In this document: positions 1 to 11,459 of the stretch, one piece after another
Layout of the letters: every line of letters starts with the position of its first letter
Position numbering within the stretch: position 1 is the stretch's first letter
NCBI GenBank assembly: GCA_017893485.1
Contig: JACEHZ010000594.1
Span: 372,001 to 436,000 of the forward strand
Source of the DNA: Hemerocallis citrina
Lineage: Eukaryota > Streptophyta > Magnoliopsida > Asparagales > Asphodelaceae
Direction of reading: 5' to 3'
Length of the DNA stretch: 64,000 nucleotides
Position numbers and translations under genes: made by a program
Notes under the pieces: generated by a model
Told to the model about the DNA's origin: nothing
The model's database searches: none
Seen by the model: only the letters and a program-made list of their open reading frames with translations

Positions 1-960
1 CGAATATGGCTCATATCAAGTGTAGTTTTAAGGAATTGTCATCGTGGAAGGAAACCAAACATAGAAGCCAGAAAGAGGAATGGTAGAGAATGAGGATACA
101 CCAGGCTAATATAGCGGCATTTTCCTCATCTCTCTCTCATCCCTTCTTTCCCTTCAGCACACGAACACATAGAGACATCAGCAACAACAGCAAGAGCGAC
201 AAAAACAACAATAATAATAAATTATTATGAACAAGATGTCTCTATATGGGTTTCCAGATCTCCACTCCAACTCGTCTCTTTCTAATCACAGCCCAATTAA
301 GAACAATTGTTCACAGTCACTGTTAAAGAAACATATATGCTCAGATTATGGAAATTTTCATTTTCAGATACTGTTAAAGAAGCTGATTTCATGCATCTGA
401 TTGCTATCTTTGGCATGATTTTTTAACCAAAATGGGTTCACTTCCAAACTAAGTATGCTGCTAGCATACCAAAATCCTCCAAATCAGAACAACAACACGG
501 CTGAACAAACCTTGTTTGCAGGTCATACAATGTCATCTACACCATGTTATGTGCCAAAGTGGGGTTGGTCATTCAATGCATGAACAACACGTATTAGTTG
601 TTTGTGAGTATGCAATAGGGTGCAGCTATGAACAGGGCTCATATCAAGTGTAGTATTTCGGACTGTCATCGTGGAAGGAAACCACTTTAATATAGAAGCC
701 ATATATGGAGCCAGAAAGAGGGATGGTAGAGAATGAGGATACACCAGGCTAACATAGCGGCATTTTCCTCAACTCTCTCTCATCCCTTCATTCTCTTCAA
801 CACACGCACACAAAGAGACATCAGCAACAACAGCAAGAGGGGGTTGGTCCAACAATAAGTGTAGATTATAATAAACGAGATGTCTCTATTTGGGTTTCCA
901 GATCTCAACTCCAACCCTTTCTTTCTAATCACAGCCCACTTAAGAAACATAGACGAAATG
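1..960. repeat. Two diverged direct copies of a ~310-bp segment
   Basis: Positions about 8-306 and 634-955 are the same sequence with substitutions and small indels. Both start at ggctcatatcaagtgtag, share agaatgaggatacaccaggc, and end near tctttctaatcacagccca. The interval between them holds an inverted copy of the CACTA subterminal repeat. The arrangement suggests a long-period repeat (about 630 bp) in the left part of the CACTA element, possibly continuing leftwards out of the window. Confidence 0.7.
300..490 (-). repeat. Inverted copy of the CACTA subterminal 312-bp repeat
   Basis: Read on the minus strand, this stretch matches the unit tandemly repeated at 5900-7346 and 16820-17640, including the cores GCTAGCAGCATACTTAG and TTTGGAAGTGAACCCATTTT. 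CACTA elements carry such repeats in opposite orientation at their two ends, so this marks the left subterminal side of the element. The palindromic core GTTCACAGTGAAC is degenerate here. Confidence 0.7.
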
Positions 961-999
961 CTTATAGACGACAGCCACAATGCAGACTCACAAATACTA

Positions 1000-1548
1000 G
1001 TACGTGTCTTTCATACATTCAAGACCATAATCTCTTTAAAAATACCAATTTAAAGACTTACCGATGTTTTTTGACAGTGGGCGGCGTGCTACCCTCACTC
1101 TCATATGTTTAACTGCCACTATTATTTAGTGGCTGCTCATCCCCATGGCTCTCGTTGCCATCATTTATATTTATCCTCTTTCCACGCCTCGGCATGTTGT
1201 ACCTGTCAAGGATTCGATAACTTCCTTAGAAATGCAAATTTAATTAATAACATGTTTATAATAACTATCATAAAATTTGTACTTTAGTAGGATTAACAAA
1301 CCAACATAATTGTAAAAAAATTAAAAAAATGAGATTTGTAACAGATTAAATTACAACGATAGTTTGGTTCAAATGACACTAAGCATAGTTTAATGTAAAT
1401 AATACCAAGCAGTAGAAAATAGAAAGATAATTAAACCGGTGTATTAAATTCACAATGAACATATTCGAAATTACAGACATAATATTACAACAAGATTTAA
1501 GACATAAAATTACAGACATATAATAAATCCAATTGAAAATCATGTAAA
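1000..1548. other. Non-coding stretch 3' of the CACTA transposase gene
   Basis: This AT-rich sequence lies downstream of the transposase stop codon (the gene runs leftwards). Only short open frames without recognisable domains occur. It presumably holds the transposase 3' UTR and poly(A) region. Confidence 0.4.
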
Positions 1549-4500
1549 CTACAATACGACATCTTCCAGTACATCGCCCTCTTCTCCATCCTTGCGGAGC
1601 CAAGTCCCGCAAATTCCAACATCGGTTGTGTTTACATCAAACACAGGAAACTCAGAAGCAATATAACTGTTCATGACTTCACCGTCTTCATCTTCTGAAG
1701 TATCGCCCAGTTGGAATACATCTCTTGGTTGCATAGGGAGAGCCACATACGATTTTGGCAGGGTTGGATCTTCAATGTAGAACACTTGTTGCACTTGGGA
1801 TGGAAACACAAATGGCTCATGGCTAATGTGTGTACCGATGTGAATCAATTTTGAGAAGTTTACAACTGTGAAGCCAAGCTTATCGTTGTTGTTAGCAAAA
1901 TTCCTATCAAACTCAGCCCAATCCCCACGAAATAAGACAACACGGAAATGGCCAAAATAATTCAACTCAATGATATCCGTGAGCACTCCATAGTAGTCGA
2001 GATCTCCATCTACAGGCCTCGTGTCCGATTTGGAAGCATAACTTCTAGTCTTAGACGTCACTACCATTCCACTATTTTGAGACTTCAAATTACATTCACG
2101 ATCCTTAGTATGAAATCTAAAACCATTGAATATGTATCCTCCGTATCTTTTGACCATCTGATGGGGACCTTTGGCAAGTACTTGTATTTCAGATGACACA
2201 CCTTCAGGACCCAAAGAATGTACCTATTAATTTTGCGCAAATCGTATCAGCACCATAGAAAATGTAGATATAATAAAGATTAACTTGCATAACTGTAATT
2301 CACCTACATGAGATTCAAACCACTTATGAAATTTTTCATTCATCAACTTGTTTTGCTCACGTGGTGGTAGTCTTCTTGGTCTAGCCCTTCGTTTGATGTC
2401 CCTGACAAATTCGCTAAAAAACAACCAATTGAAATTAGGAATAACAAAAGTATCAAAAATATCGAACTCTGCGATTTTCACTGTATTCGATTTAAATGCA
2501 ACTTACTTTCGAAATGGTTCCACTGATGCATGGTGGTCTAGCACATATCGATGTGCCTGTTCCCACACTAAGCTATCGAGCTCAAATGCATCAACTTTAC
2601 CAACAGTAGTGCCAGCGGTATCAAAAAGATATTGAGCACCATCAAGGTTGGAAATGTCTGGATTTCTACGTGGTCTACTGGAAGATGTCTCCACACCCGG
2701 CAAATACCTGGAAAAAAAATGTGAGCACTCCTCTGATAGATATCCCTGGGCTATTGACCCTTCAGGATATGCTCTATTTTTCACATAACCCTTTAGCCAG
2801 TATAGGTACCTGAACATGTACAATTAATAAATTAGAGCGGATTAGGGGATTAAAAGAAATGAGCTTTTGAAAATTCAATTTCGTATGATGAATGAATTCT
2901 TTTACCTCTCAATGGGGTACATCCACCGATAGTGAACAGGACCGCCGATTCTGGCTTCACCAGCAAGGTGGATTATCAAGTGAATTATTATAGTGAAGAA
3001 CGATGGAGGAAATATCATCTCCATTTTACTAAGTGTCAATGCCGCCTGCTGCTCCAATTGGTCCAGATCTTCAACACGAAGCATTCTTGAGCAAATACCT
3101 TTATATATGCTACAAAGATCTTTCAGGACAGTAGTGACTTGCTCACACATTGAAGACCTTAGGGCCACAGGAAGGAGATCCTGCATTAGGATGTGGTAGT
3201 CGTGTGACTTTAGACCCTGAAGCCTCTTCTCTTTAAAGTTGACACATCTTGCCATGTTAGAAGAATAACCATCAGGGACTTTAAGTTCCAGTAGTACTTT
3301 GCAAAACAATTCCAACTCCGATTTTGACATTGAATAGATTGCAGGAGGTAGGAGTACTTTCCCGTTCGATAATTCTTCTGGGTGCAACTCATGTCGGATG
3401 CCCATTGAATTCAAATCAAGTTGGCTCTTGAGATTGTCCTTTGTCTTCCGATCATCTCCCATGACTGTTCCTATACAATTTTCACCAATATTTTTTCCGA
3501 TATGCATCACATCTAAATCGCAATAAGTTGAATTTCCAATATGGCAACTCGAAGAAAATACTCTTCTTCTTCCATGCACCTAAACTCGTCATGTTTTGAT
3601 CCTCATCTTCGCCATATAGATCGGTCTCCTCACCATGCTCTGGCCTTGCCCTTTTCTTGCCCTTTGTCCTGACTTCTGGTTCTTTTCCATATTTGAATTG
3701 ATGACCATCTATCCGCCTCAAAATATCTGAACCAGAAGAAGACCCAGGAGCATGTTCCCACTCGTCGGTACCATCAAATGTCGCTGCCTCTGCCCGAAAT
3801 ATATGTGTGTCAGGCAACCATCTCCTATGACCCATATAGCAAAACTTTCTGCCATTGTACAACCACCTTGAACTAGTTTGGTCAGCACAACATGGACATG
3901 CATAACATCCTTTAGTACTATATCCAGATAAATTTGCATATGCTGAAAAATCATTGATTGTCCAAGACAACACGGCCCGAAGAGAAAATGTTTCTTTAGC
4001 CACAGCATCATAGGTTGGAACACCCACCCACAACTTCTGAAGTTCATCTATTAACGGTTGTAGGTACACATCTATATCATTTTCAGGACCTTTCGGTCCA
4101 GGAACTATCATGGACAAAATAAATGAGGACTGCTTCATGCATTTCCAAGGCAGTAAATTGTATGGTATCAACACAATCGGCCATATGCTGTATGTACTAC
4201 TCATTTGCCTGAAAGGGTTGAAACCATCACTAGCTAGTCCAAGTCTCACATTTCGAGGATCTTCCGCAAAATCAGGATATCTTTCATCAAATTTTTTCCA
4301 AGATTGAGAATCAGCAGGATGTCTAAGAATCCCATCATTAGTGCGACCTTCAGCATGCCATTTCATATCAGAAGAAGTTTTCGTAGACATAAACAACCTT
4401 TGTAGCCTAGGAATCAGAGGAAAGTAACGCAGTATTTTGGCAGGCTTCTTTTTCCTACTTCGCTTAGTAGATCCACTGGCTCCCTCGTCTTGATTTGGTC

Positions 4501-5308
4501 TTTCTTTCCATTTCGAAGAACCACACACTTCGCAATTCTCCAGACCTTCCTTACCACTCGTGAAAAGCATACAGTCATTTGGACATGCTGCTATCTTCTC
4601 ATATCCTAGATCGAAAGAACTTAGGAATTTTTTGATTTTATAGCCTGAGTTTGGAATACAGATTTCAGGAAATGCTTCATTCAACAATTCAAGTAGCACA
4701 GTGAAGGACTTAGCAGACCACCCGTTTAAACATTTAATCTGAAATAGTCTGACAATGAATGAGAATTTAGAAATTTTGGTGCAATCGCGGTACAACGGAG
4801 TACTAGCATCTTCAAGTAACTTAGCGAAGGATTCTTGCTGCTTATTATTTTCAGGGGTGGGGCTAGACATTTCCTCGTCCACCCCACCACCAATCTGGTT
4901 TGTTTCTGTTGACTCATTGTGAACTTGGGTTGTTGGGTTATTGGTGTGGAAAGGAACATTATGAATCCCCATGGCATCTTGCAACAAAGCATGCATCTCA
5001 TCGGAAACGCTTAAGTCTTCCTTCACTAAGGGCTCAGCTTCATTTTCTAATACAACCGGACGAACAGGAGCTGACGTATGATCCTCTCCATGACAAAACC
5101 ACCTTGTGTACCCTTGAAGAAAACCGTTGACAACCAAGTGTGTATGTACTACGTCACATGTCCTCAGCATACAATTTGTACACCGGAGGCATGGACAAAG
5201 GATTAGGCTGGGATCACGGGAATGTCGTTTGGCAAAGATAATAAAATTTTTAATACCATCACGGTACTCCTTGGATAATCGTGGTTTACTAATCCAACTT
5301 CTATCCAT
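1549..5308 (-). pseudogene. CACTA transposase (TNPD-like), multi-exon, frameshifted
   Basis: This would be the enzyme that recognises and cuts CACTA ends in the nucleus. I start it at 5308, where the conserved MDRSWISKPRL begins, not at the upstream Met at 5326. Exon 1 (5308-2906) holds a transposase-associated domain (first ~75 residues, Cys-rich CPCLRCTNC), then a Transposase_21 region with WTINDFSAY and YACPCCAD, then the start of DUF4218 (LGLKSHD-like LQGLKSHDYHILMQDLLP). A -1-type frameshift near 3520 breaks the frame between FFELPYW and LDVMHIGKN. Exon 2 (~2809-2510) continues DUF4218 (EGSIAQGYLSEEC). A small exon lies at ~2412-2307, and the last exon (~2211-1549) is DUF4216 (DYYGVLTDIIELNY). 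Splice sites inferred on the minus strand: donor GT at 2905-2904, acceptor AG at 2811-2810. Without repair the product would lose its C-terminal half, so it is probably inactive. Confidence 0.85.
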
Positions 5309-5387
5309 TATAACAATAGCATACAATCTGAAATTAAAATTTGATATATTAAATAGTAATAACAGTAAAAGGCATTTTGTATATTAA

Positions 5388-5763
5388 ATTTTACCTATTT
5401 GAAAACCATCCCTAGCTGCAAATAAATAAACGATATAATCTTTAACTGTAAAATAAAGAAATTGTGGTTCCAAAAAATGTACAAAAAAAATACATCTTAA
5501 CACAATCTACTCTATTCACATAACCCTAAACTACCTTTTGTGGAAATTATCACAACCACCTTAGTGGTATTTTATCGCACACCCTGTGTTCGAGTGTAAA
5601 AAAAATTGGCTATAGTCTCCCCTGTATTTGGCTTTCCGTTCAAGGAGATGATGATGGTAAAGGGTATTTTGCTGATGAAGAGGAATCGGCCGAATAATGA
5701 GCGCGTCGTGCTGTAACTAAAGGGTATTCTGTTCATGGCTACTAATAATCACTTACTTATCTC

Positions 5764-5813
<50 letters not shown>

Positions 5814-5899
5814 AAACAAAAGAAACTAATATGGCTACTAATAAGTTTTTCTAAAATAATTCTTCATCCCAACTAAATCATTGATGTTTGTAGCGCCAA
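5388..5899. other. CACTA 5' non-coding region with (AAT)n microsatellite
   Basis: Upstream of the transposase start (minus strand) is an AT-rich non-coding stretch. A run of about 16 AAT units lies at roughly 5764-5812. I see no second open frame that would be a TNPA-type partner. Confidence 0.6.
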
Positions 5900-7346
5900 A
5901 AGAAACCTGCACGAGATTTGTTCAGCCCAAATCTTGTACAGATTTGGAGGATTTTGGTAAAAAACATGCCAAGATGCCAATCAGATGCATGAAATCAGCT
6001 TCATTAACAGTAAAAGAAAAATGATAATGTCCAGTATGTAAGCATATATTTTTCAGAGTGAACCAATTGTTGTACATATCTGGAGGATTTTGGCATACAG
6101 CTCTAGCATCCTCAGTTCACAGTGAACCCATTTTGGTCAAAAAAACATGCCAAGATGACAATCAGATGCATGGGATAAGCTTCATTAACAGTAAAAGAAA
6201 ATGAGGATGCTAGCAGCATACTTAGTTTGGAAGTGAACCCATTTTGTTAAAAAAATCATGCCTAAGATGGCAATCAGCTTCATTAACAGTATCTGAAAAT
6301 GAAAATTTCCATTATCTGAGCTTATATGTTGCTCTACTAATTCACTATGCCCAACTAAATCTAAAACCCAATTGTTGTGCAAATCCGGCCGGAGGATTTT
6401 GGCATACGTACCTATACCATCCTCAGTTCACAGTGAACCCATTTTGGTCAAAAAAACATGCCAAGATGACAATCAGATGCATGAAAATAAGCTTCACTAA
6501 CAGTAAAAGAAGATGAGGATGCTAGCAGCATACTTAGTTTGGAAGTGTACCCATTTTTGGTTAAAAAATCATGCCTAAGATGGCAATCAGGTTATCTAAC
6601 AGTATCTGAAAATGAAAATACCCATTATCTGAGCGTATATGTTGCTCTACTAATTCTTTAGCCCAACTAAATCTAAAACCCAATTGTTGTGCATATCCGG
6701 CCGGAGGATTTTGGCATACGTACCTATAGCATCCTCAGTTCACAGTGAACCTATTTTGGTCAAAAAAAATGCCAAGATGACAATCAGATGCATGAAAATA
6801 AGCTTCACTAACAATAAAAGAAGATGAGGATGCTAGCAACATACTTAGTTTGGAAGTGTACCCATTTTTGGTTAAAAAATCATGCCTAAGATGGCAATCA
6901 GGTTATCTAACAGTATCTGAAAATGAAAATACCCATTATTTGAGCGTATATGTTGCTCTACTAATTCTTTAGCCCAACTAAATCTAAAACCCAATTGTTG
7001 TGCATATCCGGCCGGAGGATTTTGGCATACGTACCTATAGCATCCTCAGTTCACAGTGAACCCATTTTGGTCAAAAAAACATGCCAAGATGACAATCAGA
7101 TGCATGAAAATAAGCTTCACTAACAATAAAAGAAGATGAGGATGCTAGTAGCATACTTAGTTTGGAAGTATACCCATTTTATGTTAAAAAATCATGCCTA
7201 AGATGGCAATCAGGTTATCTAACAGTATCTGAAAATGAAAATACCCATTATCTGAGCGTATATGTTGCTCTACTAATTCTTTAGCCCAACTAAATCTAAA
7301 ACCCAATTATTGTGCATATCCGGTCGGAGGATTTTGGCATACGTAC
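5900..7346. repeat. CACTA subterminal tandem array, ~312-bp unit (proximal part)
   Basis: The landmark ccggccggagg recurs at 6385, 6697 and 7008, with a variant at 7320, which gives periods of 312, 311 and 312 bp. Each unit contains the 13-bp perfect palindrome GTTCACAGTGAAC (near 6112, 6425, 6736 and 7048). It also contains a shorter internal duplication, in which ttggtcaaaaaaacatgcc and ttggttaaaaaatcatgcc are related halves. TR-GAG1 interrupts the array at 7346/7347 and it resumes at 16820. In CACTA elements this zone binds the element's own proteins; binding here is inferred. Confidence 0.85.
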
Positions 7347-7966
7347 TGTTGCCGCTAATTTCGGTGTGGGGGCAAACAGATAGAATTTGTGAGTTCGTAG
7401 AAAACCTGAATAGCAAACACCTAACCTGTTCCGCCGGAGCTTGACCGTTGACTCCCGCCGTTCACCTGCAAAAAGTGCGAGACACCGGGGTTGTTCCCGG
7501 CGACGCACCCTCCGACGCTCAAGTCAGTAATCTGAAAAGACTATGAAAGAGCGCAAAAACTGGTGAAAGATTGATTACCTCTTAATGGAGATGGGTATGG
7601 GGTATTTATAGTCGCCGTTGGGATCAGATAAGGAATGTGATTCCCGTGATCTGATAAGGCATAAAATCCTCGTAATCAGATTAGGAATGTAATCCCTTAA
7701 TTTCCAGTGAAAAGATAGATGTGAATCAGAGCCGTTGATTAGGATTAATCAGAAACCCTAATTCTATCTTTTCTGGACTGGGTGTGTTTCGGGTTAGGAC
7801 CCGTACCCAGTTGAGGTGGATCCGTTCGTGGGTTATTGGGTCGTGAAGAAAGACCCAGCTCCCATTTCAGACCCGTTAGTAGGTGAAATTACCGTTTTAC
7901 CCCTGAGCTTTAAGATTCGTGTCCGATGTGAACGGTCCCGATTTAATCCTATTTTTAGCCATATCA
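7347..7966 (-). repeat. TR-GAG1 3' LTR
   Basis: This 620-bp repeat pairs with 16200-16819. A TATA-like box (CTATAAATA on the minus strand) lies at 7603-7611. Differences from the other LTR: tatgggg/tgtgggg, tccagtg/tccggtg and accgttt/accattt. Confidence 0.92.
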
Positions 7967-7986
7967 CGAGCCCCCCACTCCCGAAG
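7967..7986 (-). other. TR-GAG1 polypurine tract
   Basis: On the minus strand this reads CTTCGGGAGTGGGGGGCTCG, directly against the LTR start TGATATGGC. It is the expected plus-strand priming site of an LTR element. TR-GAG2 has the same feature at 33719-33738. Confidence 0.75.
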
Positions 7987-8416
7987 ACTGAGTTTGATCA
8001 GCCTTTGAGGAGTAGTTTTACTGTTTCAATGGCGTACGGGATTTTATCGGTGTTCTTAAGGGAGTTTGGAATCTTGCTCGGGGTGTAACAGTGTTAATAT
8101 GGGCTTGTAAAATGCCCAAAAATATTCTCAGAATTTTCTGGATTTTTGGTGATTTTTCCAGATTTTTATGAATTTTCTCTCATTTTTTTGAATTTTTTAT
8201 TCATTTTCCGAATTAAATAATTAATTATCTAAAATATTAATTAATTATTCTAATTTAATAATTATTTTTCAAAATTTAAAAATAATTTTTTCTGAATTAA
8301 TAATTATTTTTAGAATTTTTAATTAATTTTTTTTCGAATTTTAAATATTTTTTCCGGATTTTTTAAATAAAAAAAACAATTAAGTAAATAAATAAATAAT
8401 TTAAATATTACCTGGA

Positions 8417-8737
8417 CACGTGGCAGATTTCTGGCCGTCCATCATGACCAGATGAGCACGCATCGTGAGGCAGATTGCGATCTGGACACGTGGCGCGTTT
8501 CTGGCCGTCCATCATGATCAGATCTGCGCGCATCGTGAGGCAGATCAAGAACGGGACACGTGGCGCGTTTCTGAGCGTCGATCGTGTCGCGACGTGAATT
8601 TTGAGACGATCGGACGGATCGTGTTGGTCGGTCACTTTTTTTCTCAATTTACAGCATCGGTACCCCGGTCCCTCAGTTCGGCACGCTGGCGAAGGCTCCT
8701 CGGCTCGGCGTGATGCCACGTGGCAGTGCCACGTGGC
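8417..8737. promoter_or_regulatory. Cluster of five G-box/ABRE cores in the TR-GAG1 tail
   Basis: CACGTGGC occurs at 8417, 8487, 8557, 8717 and 8730. The first three are exactly 70 bp apart, within a 70-bp repeat that also carries tttctggccgtccatcatga. The same five sites with the same spacing are present in TR-GAG2. G-boxes bind bZIP and bHLH factors in plants; function in this place is inference. Confidence 0.7.
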
Positions 8738-8746
8738 GCCCTTTTT

Positions 8747-10060
8747 TCCTTTTTTTTTTTGTTCTCTTCTTCTTCTTGTTCTTCTTGTTCTTCTTCTTCC
8801 CGCTGCTTCTTCTCTTCTTCTACTCTTCGTCTCGCCCCGTTTTACTTCCTCATCTTCGAAGAACCTCGGCGAGAGAGAGGGTGTTAGCGACGGAGACAGC
8901 TTGTGATCGAGGAGACGAGCTCGGCGACGGAACGTAGCTCGGTTGTGGATGACGAGCTCGTTCATGGTGAGCTCGGAGCTCGTTGGGAGAGTTCGTCTTC
9001 GGCTGTGGAGTTCGGCGGAGGAGACTAAGCTCGGCTGTGGGTTGGCATTTTGACGAGCTCGGTGCTTCGGCGCTCGGCGAAGAGAAGAGGCGAGCTCGGA
9101 GTTGAAGGAGCTGTCGGTTCGATGGGTTCGACGAGGAGCATGGAGAGTCGACGAAGGTGGCGAGGCGGTGGCTCGTCGAGGAGGATGACGGAGCTTCAAT
9201 GGTGGAGATGCGGTTGAGCTCGGCGAGGGGAGCTCGTGACGAAGGAGACGGAGCTCGAGTTCGGAGCTCAGTCGCGAGGCGGGTGGATGGCGAGCTCGAA
9301 GAGGAAGTGAGGGAGCTCTGGAGCTTTGATGGTGCTCGTCGGCGTGGAGACGAGAGGAAGGCTCGAACTCGGCGTTGGTGAACTCGACGAGGAGGAAGTG
9401 GAGCTTTGTGGCGGAGCTTGATGGGTTCGGCTCGGCATGGAGAGTCGACGAAGGTGGCGAGGCGGTGGCTCGTCGAGGAGGATGACGGAGCTTCAATGGT
9501 GGAGATGCGGTTGAGCTCGAAGAGGAAGTGAGGGAGCTCTGGAGCTTTGATGGTGCCCGTCGGCGTGGAGACGAGAGGAAGGCTCGAACTCGGCGTCGGT
9601 GAACTCGACGAGGAGGAAGTGGAGCTTTGTGGCGGTGGAGCCCGCCTGTTGGGAGAGCTCGAGAGGCTCGGGCTTAACAGTGGGTTCGGTGAGAAGGTCG
9701 AGCTCGGCAATGGCTAGCTCGACGAGGAGTTGGGTTCGAGCTCGGCATCGGCGAGGGTGGAGCTCGTGGTTCGGCCGTAGCGGTGGCGAGCTCGACGTTG
9801 AGGAGGCGGTGCCGATGTTGGAGCTCGAAGCAGTGGAGAACTCGGCGTTTGGAGTTAGACGACGAAGGGGGTGCGTTCGGCTTTGAGCATGGAGTTTGGC
9901 CATGGAGAAGGAGGTCTCCGTTGGGTTTGCTTCGCATGGACGCTCGGTGAAGAAAGGAGCTGGGTTTTTTGTTTTGTTGGTTTTGCTGTGGCGGGAGTAT
10001 GGAGAAGAAGGAGTGAGGAAGGGTTCGGGTTCGGTACCTTCACGGGTCCGACCCGACCTT
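8747..10060. repeat. GAGCTCGG-rich low-complexity segment of TR-GAG1
   Basis: A pyrimidine-rich run (8747-8830) is followed by about 1.2 kb built from degenerate gagctcgg words, with a longer internal duplication (about 9130-9230 against 9430-9510, and 9300-9400 against 9530-9630). Open frames of 286 and 362 codons occur on the minus strand and others on the plus strand. Their composition is repetitive (Ser/Pro/Arg-rich), no domain is recognisable, and they overlap in several frames, so I treat them as a by-product of stop-poor repeats. The related segment in TR-GAG2 is 34520-35290. Confidence 0.6.
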
Positions 10061-10200
10061 TCTAAATTTTTTTTCTTTTTTTTTCTTTTTTTTTCCTCTC
10101 TCTCTCTCTCTCTTGTTGCTCGGCTAATGCATCTGGCTCGGCAGATTCGAGCACGGATTTTGAGGAGAATTTTTTCCCACTTCGTTGTTCGATAGGTCGG

Positions 10201-10225
10201 TAGCTCGGATTTGAGATCCGAGCTA
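10201..10225. other. Perfect 10-bp inverted repeat in the TR-GAG1 tail
   Basis: TAGCTCGGAT and ATCCGAGCTA are separated by TTGAG. The same 25 bases occur in TR-GAG2 at 35557-35581. It could form a hairpin in the element RNA. Confidence 0.8.
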
Positions 10226-10497
10226 CGTGGCTCAATCTGAACGGTTGATCACGACCGTGGCGCGAATCACGAGACAAGAGGCACGAGTTTCGAGAAAACG
10301 TTATCTTGTCGATTTGTGGAGACGTGGCGAGATCTGAGCCGTTCATCATGTTTTAGCACGAATTTTGAGATGATCCGACGGTGAGATGGGATCGGCCGAA
10401 TTTTTCTCCATATACGAGGGTCGATATCCCGGTACCTCGGCTCGGATCGGCACCTCGGATCGGATCGGGTCGGCAGCACTTCTGAGGAGAAAGAGGA

Positions 10498-10850
10498 AGG
10501 GGAGGAGAGGCATTTGGGTTCTCTCCTCTGCCTTGTTCTTCCGCACAGTGGAGAAGAGGAGAAGAGGAAGGGGAGGAGAGGCAATTGGGTTCTCTCCTCT
10601 GCCTTGTTCTTCTGCACAGTGGAGAAGAGGAGAAGAGGAAGGGGAGGAGAGGCAATTGGGTTCTCTCCTCTGCCTTGTTCTTCTGCACAGTGGAGAAGAG
10701 GAGAAGAGGGAGGGGAGGAGAGGCAATTGGGTTCTCTCCTCTGCCTTGTTCTTCCGCACGGTGAAGAAGAGGAGAAGAGGAAGGGGAGGAGAGGCAATTG
10801 GGTTCTCTCCTCTGCCCTGTTCTTCCGCACAGTGGAGAAGAGGAGAAGTG
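10498..10850. repeat. 71-bp tandem repeat, about five units (TR-GAG1)
   Basis: The unit runs from ggagaagaggagaagaggaa through ggttctctcctctgccttgt to ttccgcacagt. Copies differ by a few bases. Shorter runs of the same unit lie at 11350-11430 and, in TR-GAG2, at 35930-36135 and 36525-36665. Because the unit is not a multiple of three, all frames stay open across it, which explains the many overlapping open frames. Confidence 0.85.
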
Positions 10851-11459
10851 TTGGGGAAGAAGGAGAAGAATGAAGGAGCTAAGAAGGGTGTGGGTCGGAC
10901 CGTGGGTATCGGATCCGACCCCGACCGTTAGCCTCTTTTTCTTTCTTCCTCTTCATCTGCTTGCTTTGTTCGGCAGATCCGAGCACGGATTTTGAGGCAC
11001 ATTTTTGCCGCTCCGCCGGTTGGTAGATTGGCAGATCCAGGCTACGCAGCTCGATCTGGACGGTTGATCACGATCGTAGCGCGAATCACGAGACAAGAGG
11101 CACGAGTTTCGAGAAAACGTTATCTTGTCGTTTTGTGGTGACGTGGCGCGATCTGATCCGTCCATCACGCTTGAGTGCGAATTCGGAGATGATCTAACGG
11201 TGAGATTGCCTCGGGACGATTTTTCGCCATATACGAGGGTCGGTACCCCGGTACCTCTGCTCGGCGCATCAGGGCTGTTTGGCCGAGGTGCTGAGTTGGC
11301 TGTTTTGAGAGGAATGTTTCTTGGGGGTTCCATCCTTCCGTGCCTAGTAGATCGGAGAAGAGGAGAAGAGGAAGGGGAGGAGAGGCATTTGGGTTCTCTC
11401 CTCTGCCTTGTTCTCTCGCATAGTGGAGGAGCGGTGCTGGGAAGATCCTCGTAAGAGTC

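Noticed and set aside
5670..5700. ctgatgaagaggaatcgg as a hammerhead ribozyme core
   Set aside because: The required GAAA segment and helix pairings are not present. I found no convincing hammerhead elsewhere, so these are not retrozymes.
8408..9710. Open frames of 362 and 286 codons on the minus strand
   Set aside because: They overlap each other in different frames and also overlap plus-strand frames. They consist of gagctcgg-type repeats and have no domain. They lie in the tail of a gag-only element.
10498..10850. CRISPR-like repeat array
   Set aside because: Units are contiguous with no unique spacers, and the sequence is plant nuclear DNA.
10267..10931. Open frames across the 71-bp repeats, both strands
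   Set aside because: The 71-bp period cycles through all frames and keeps them all open. The translated products are the same repeat in three frames.
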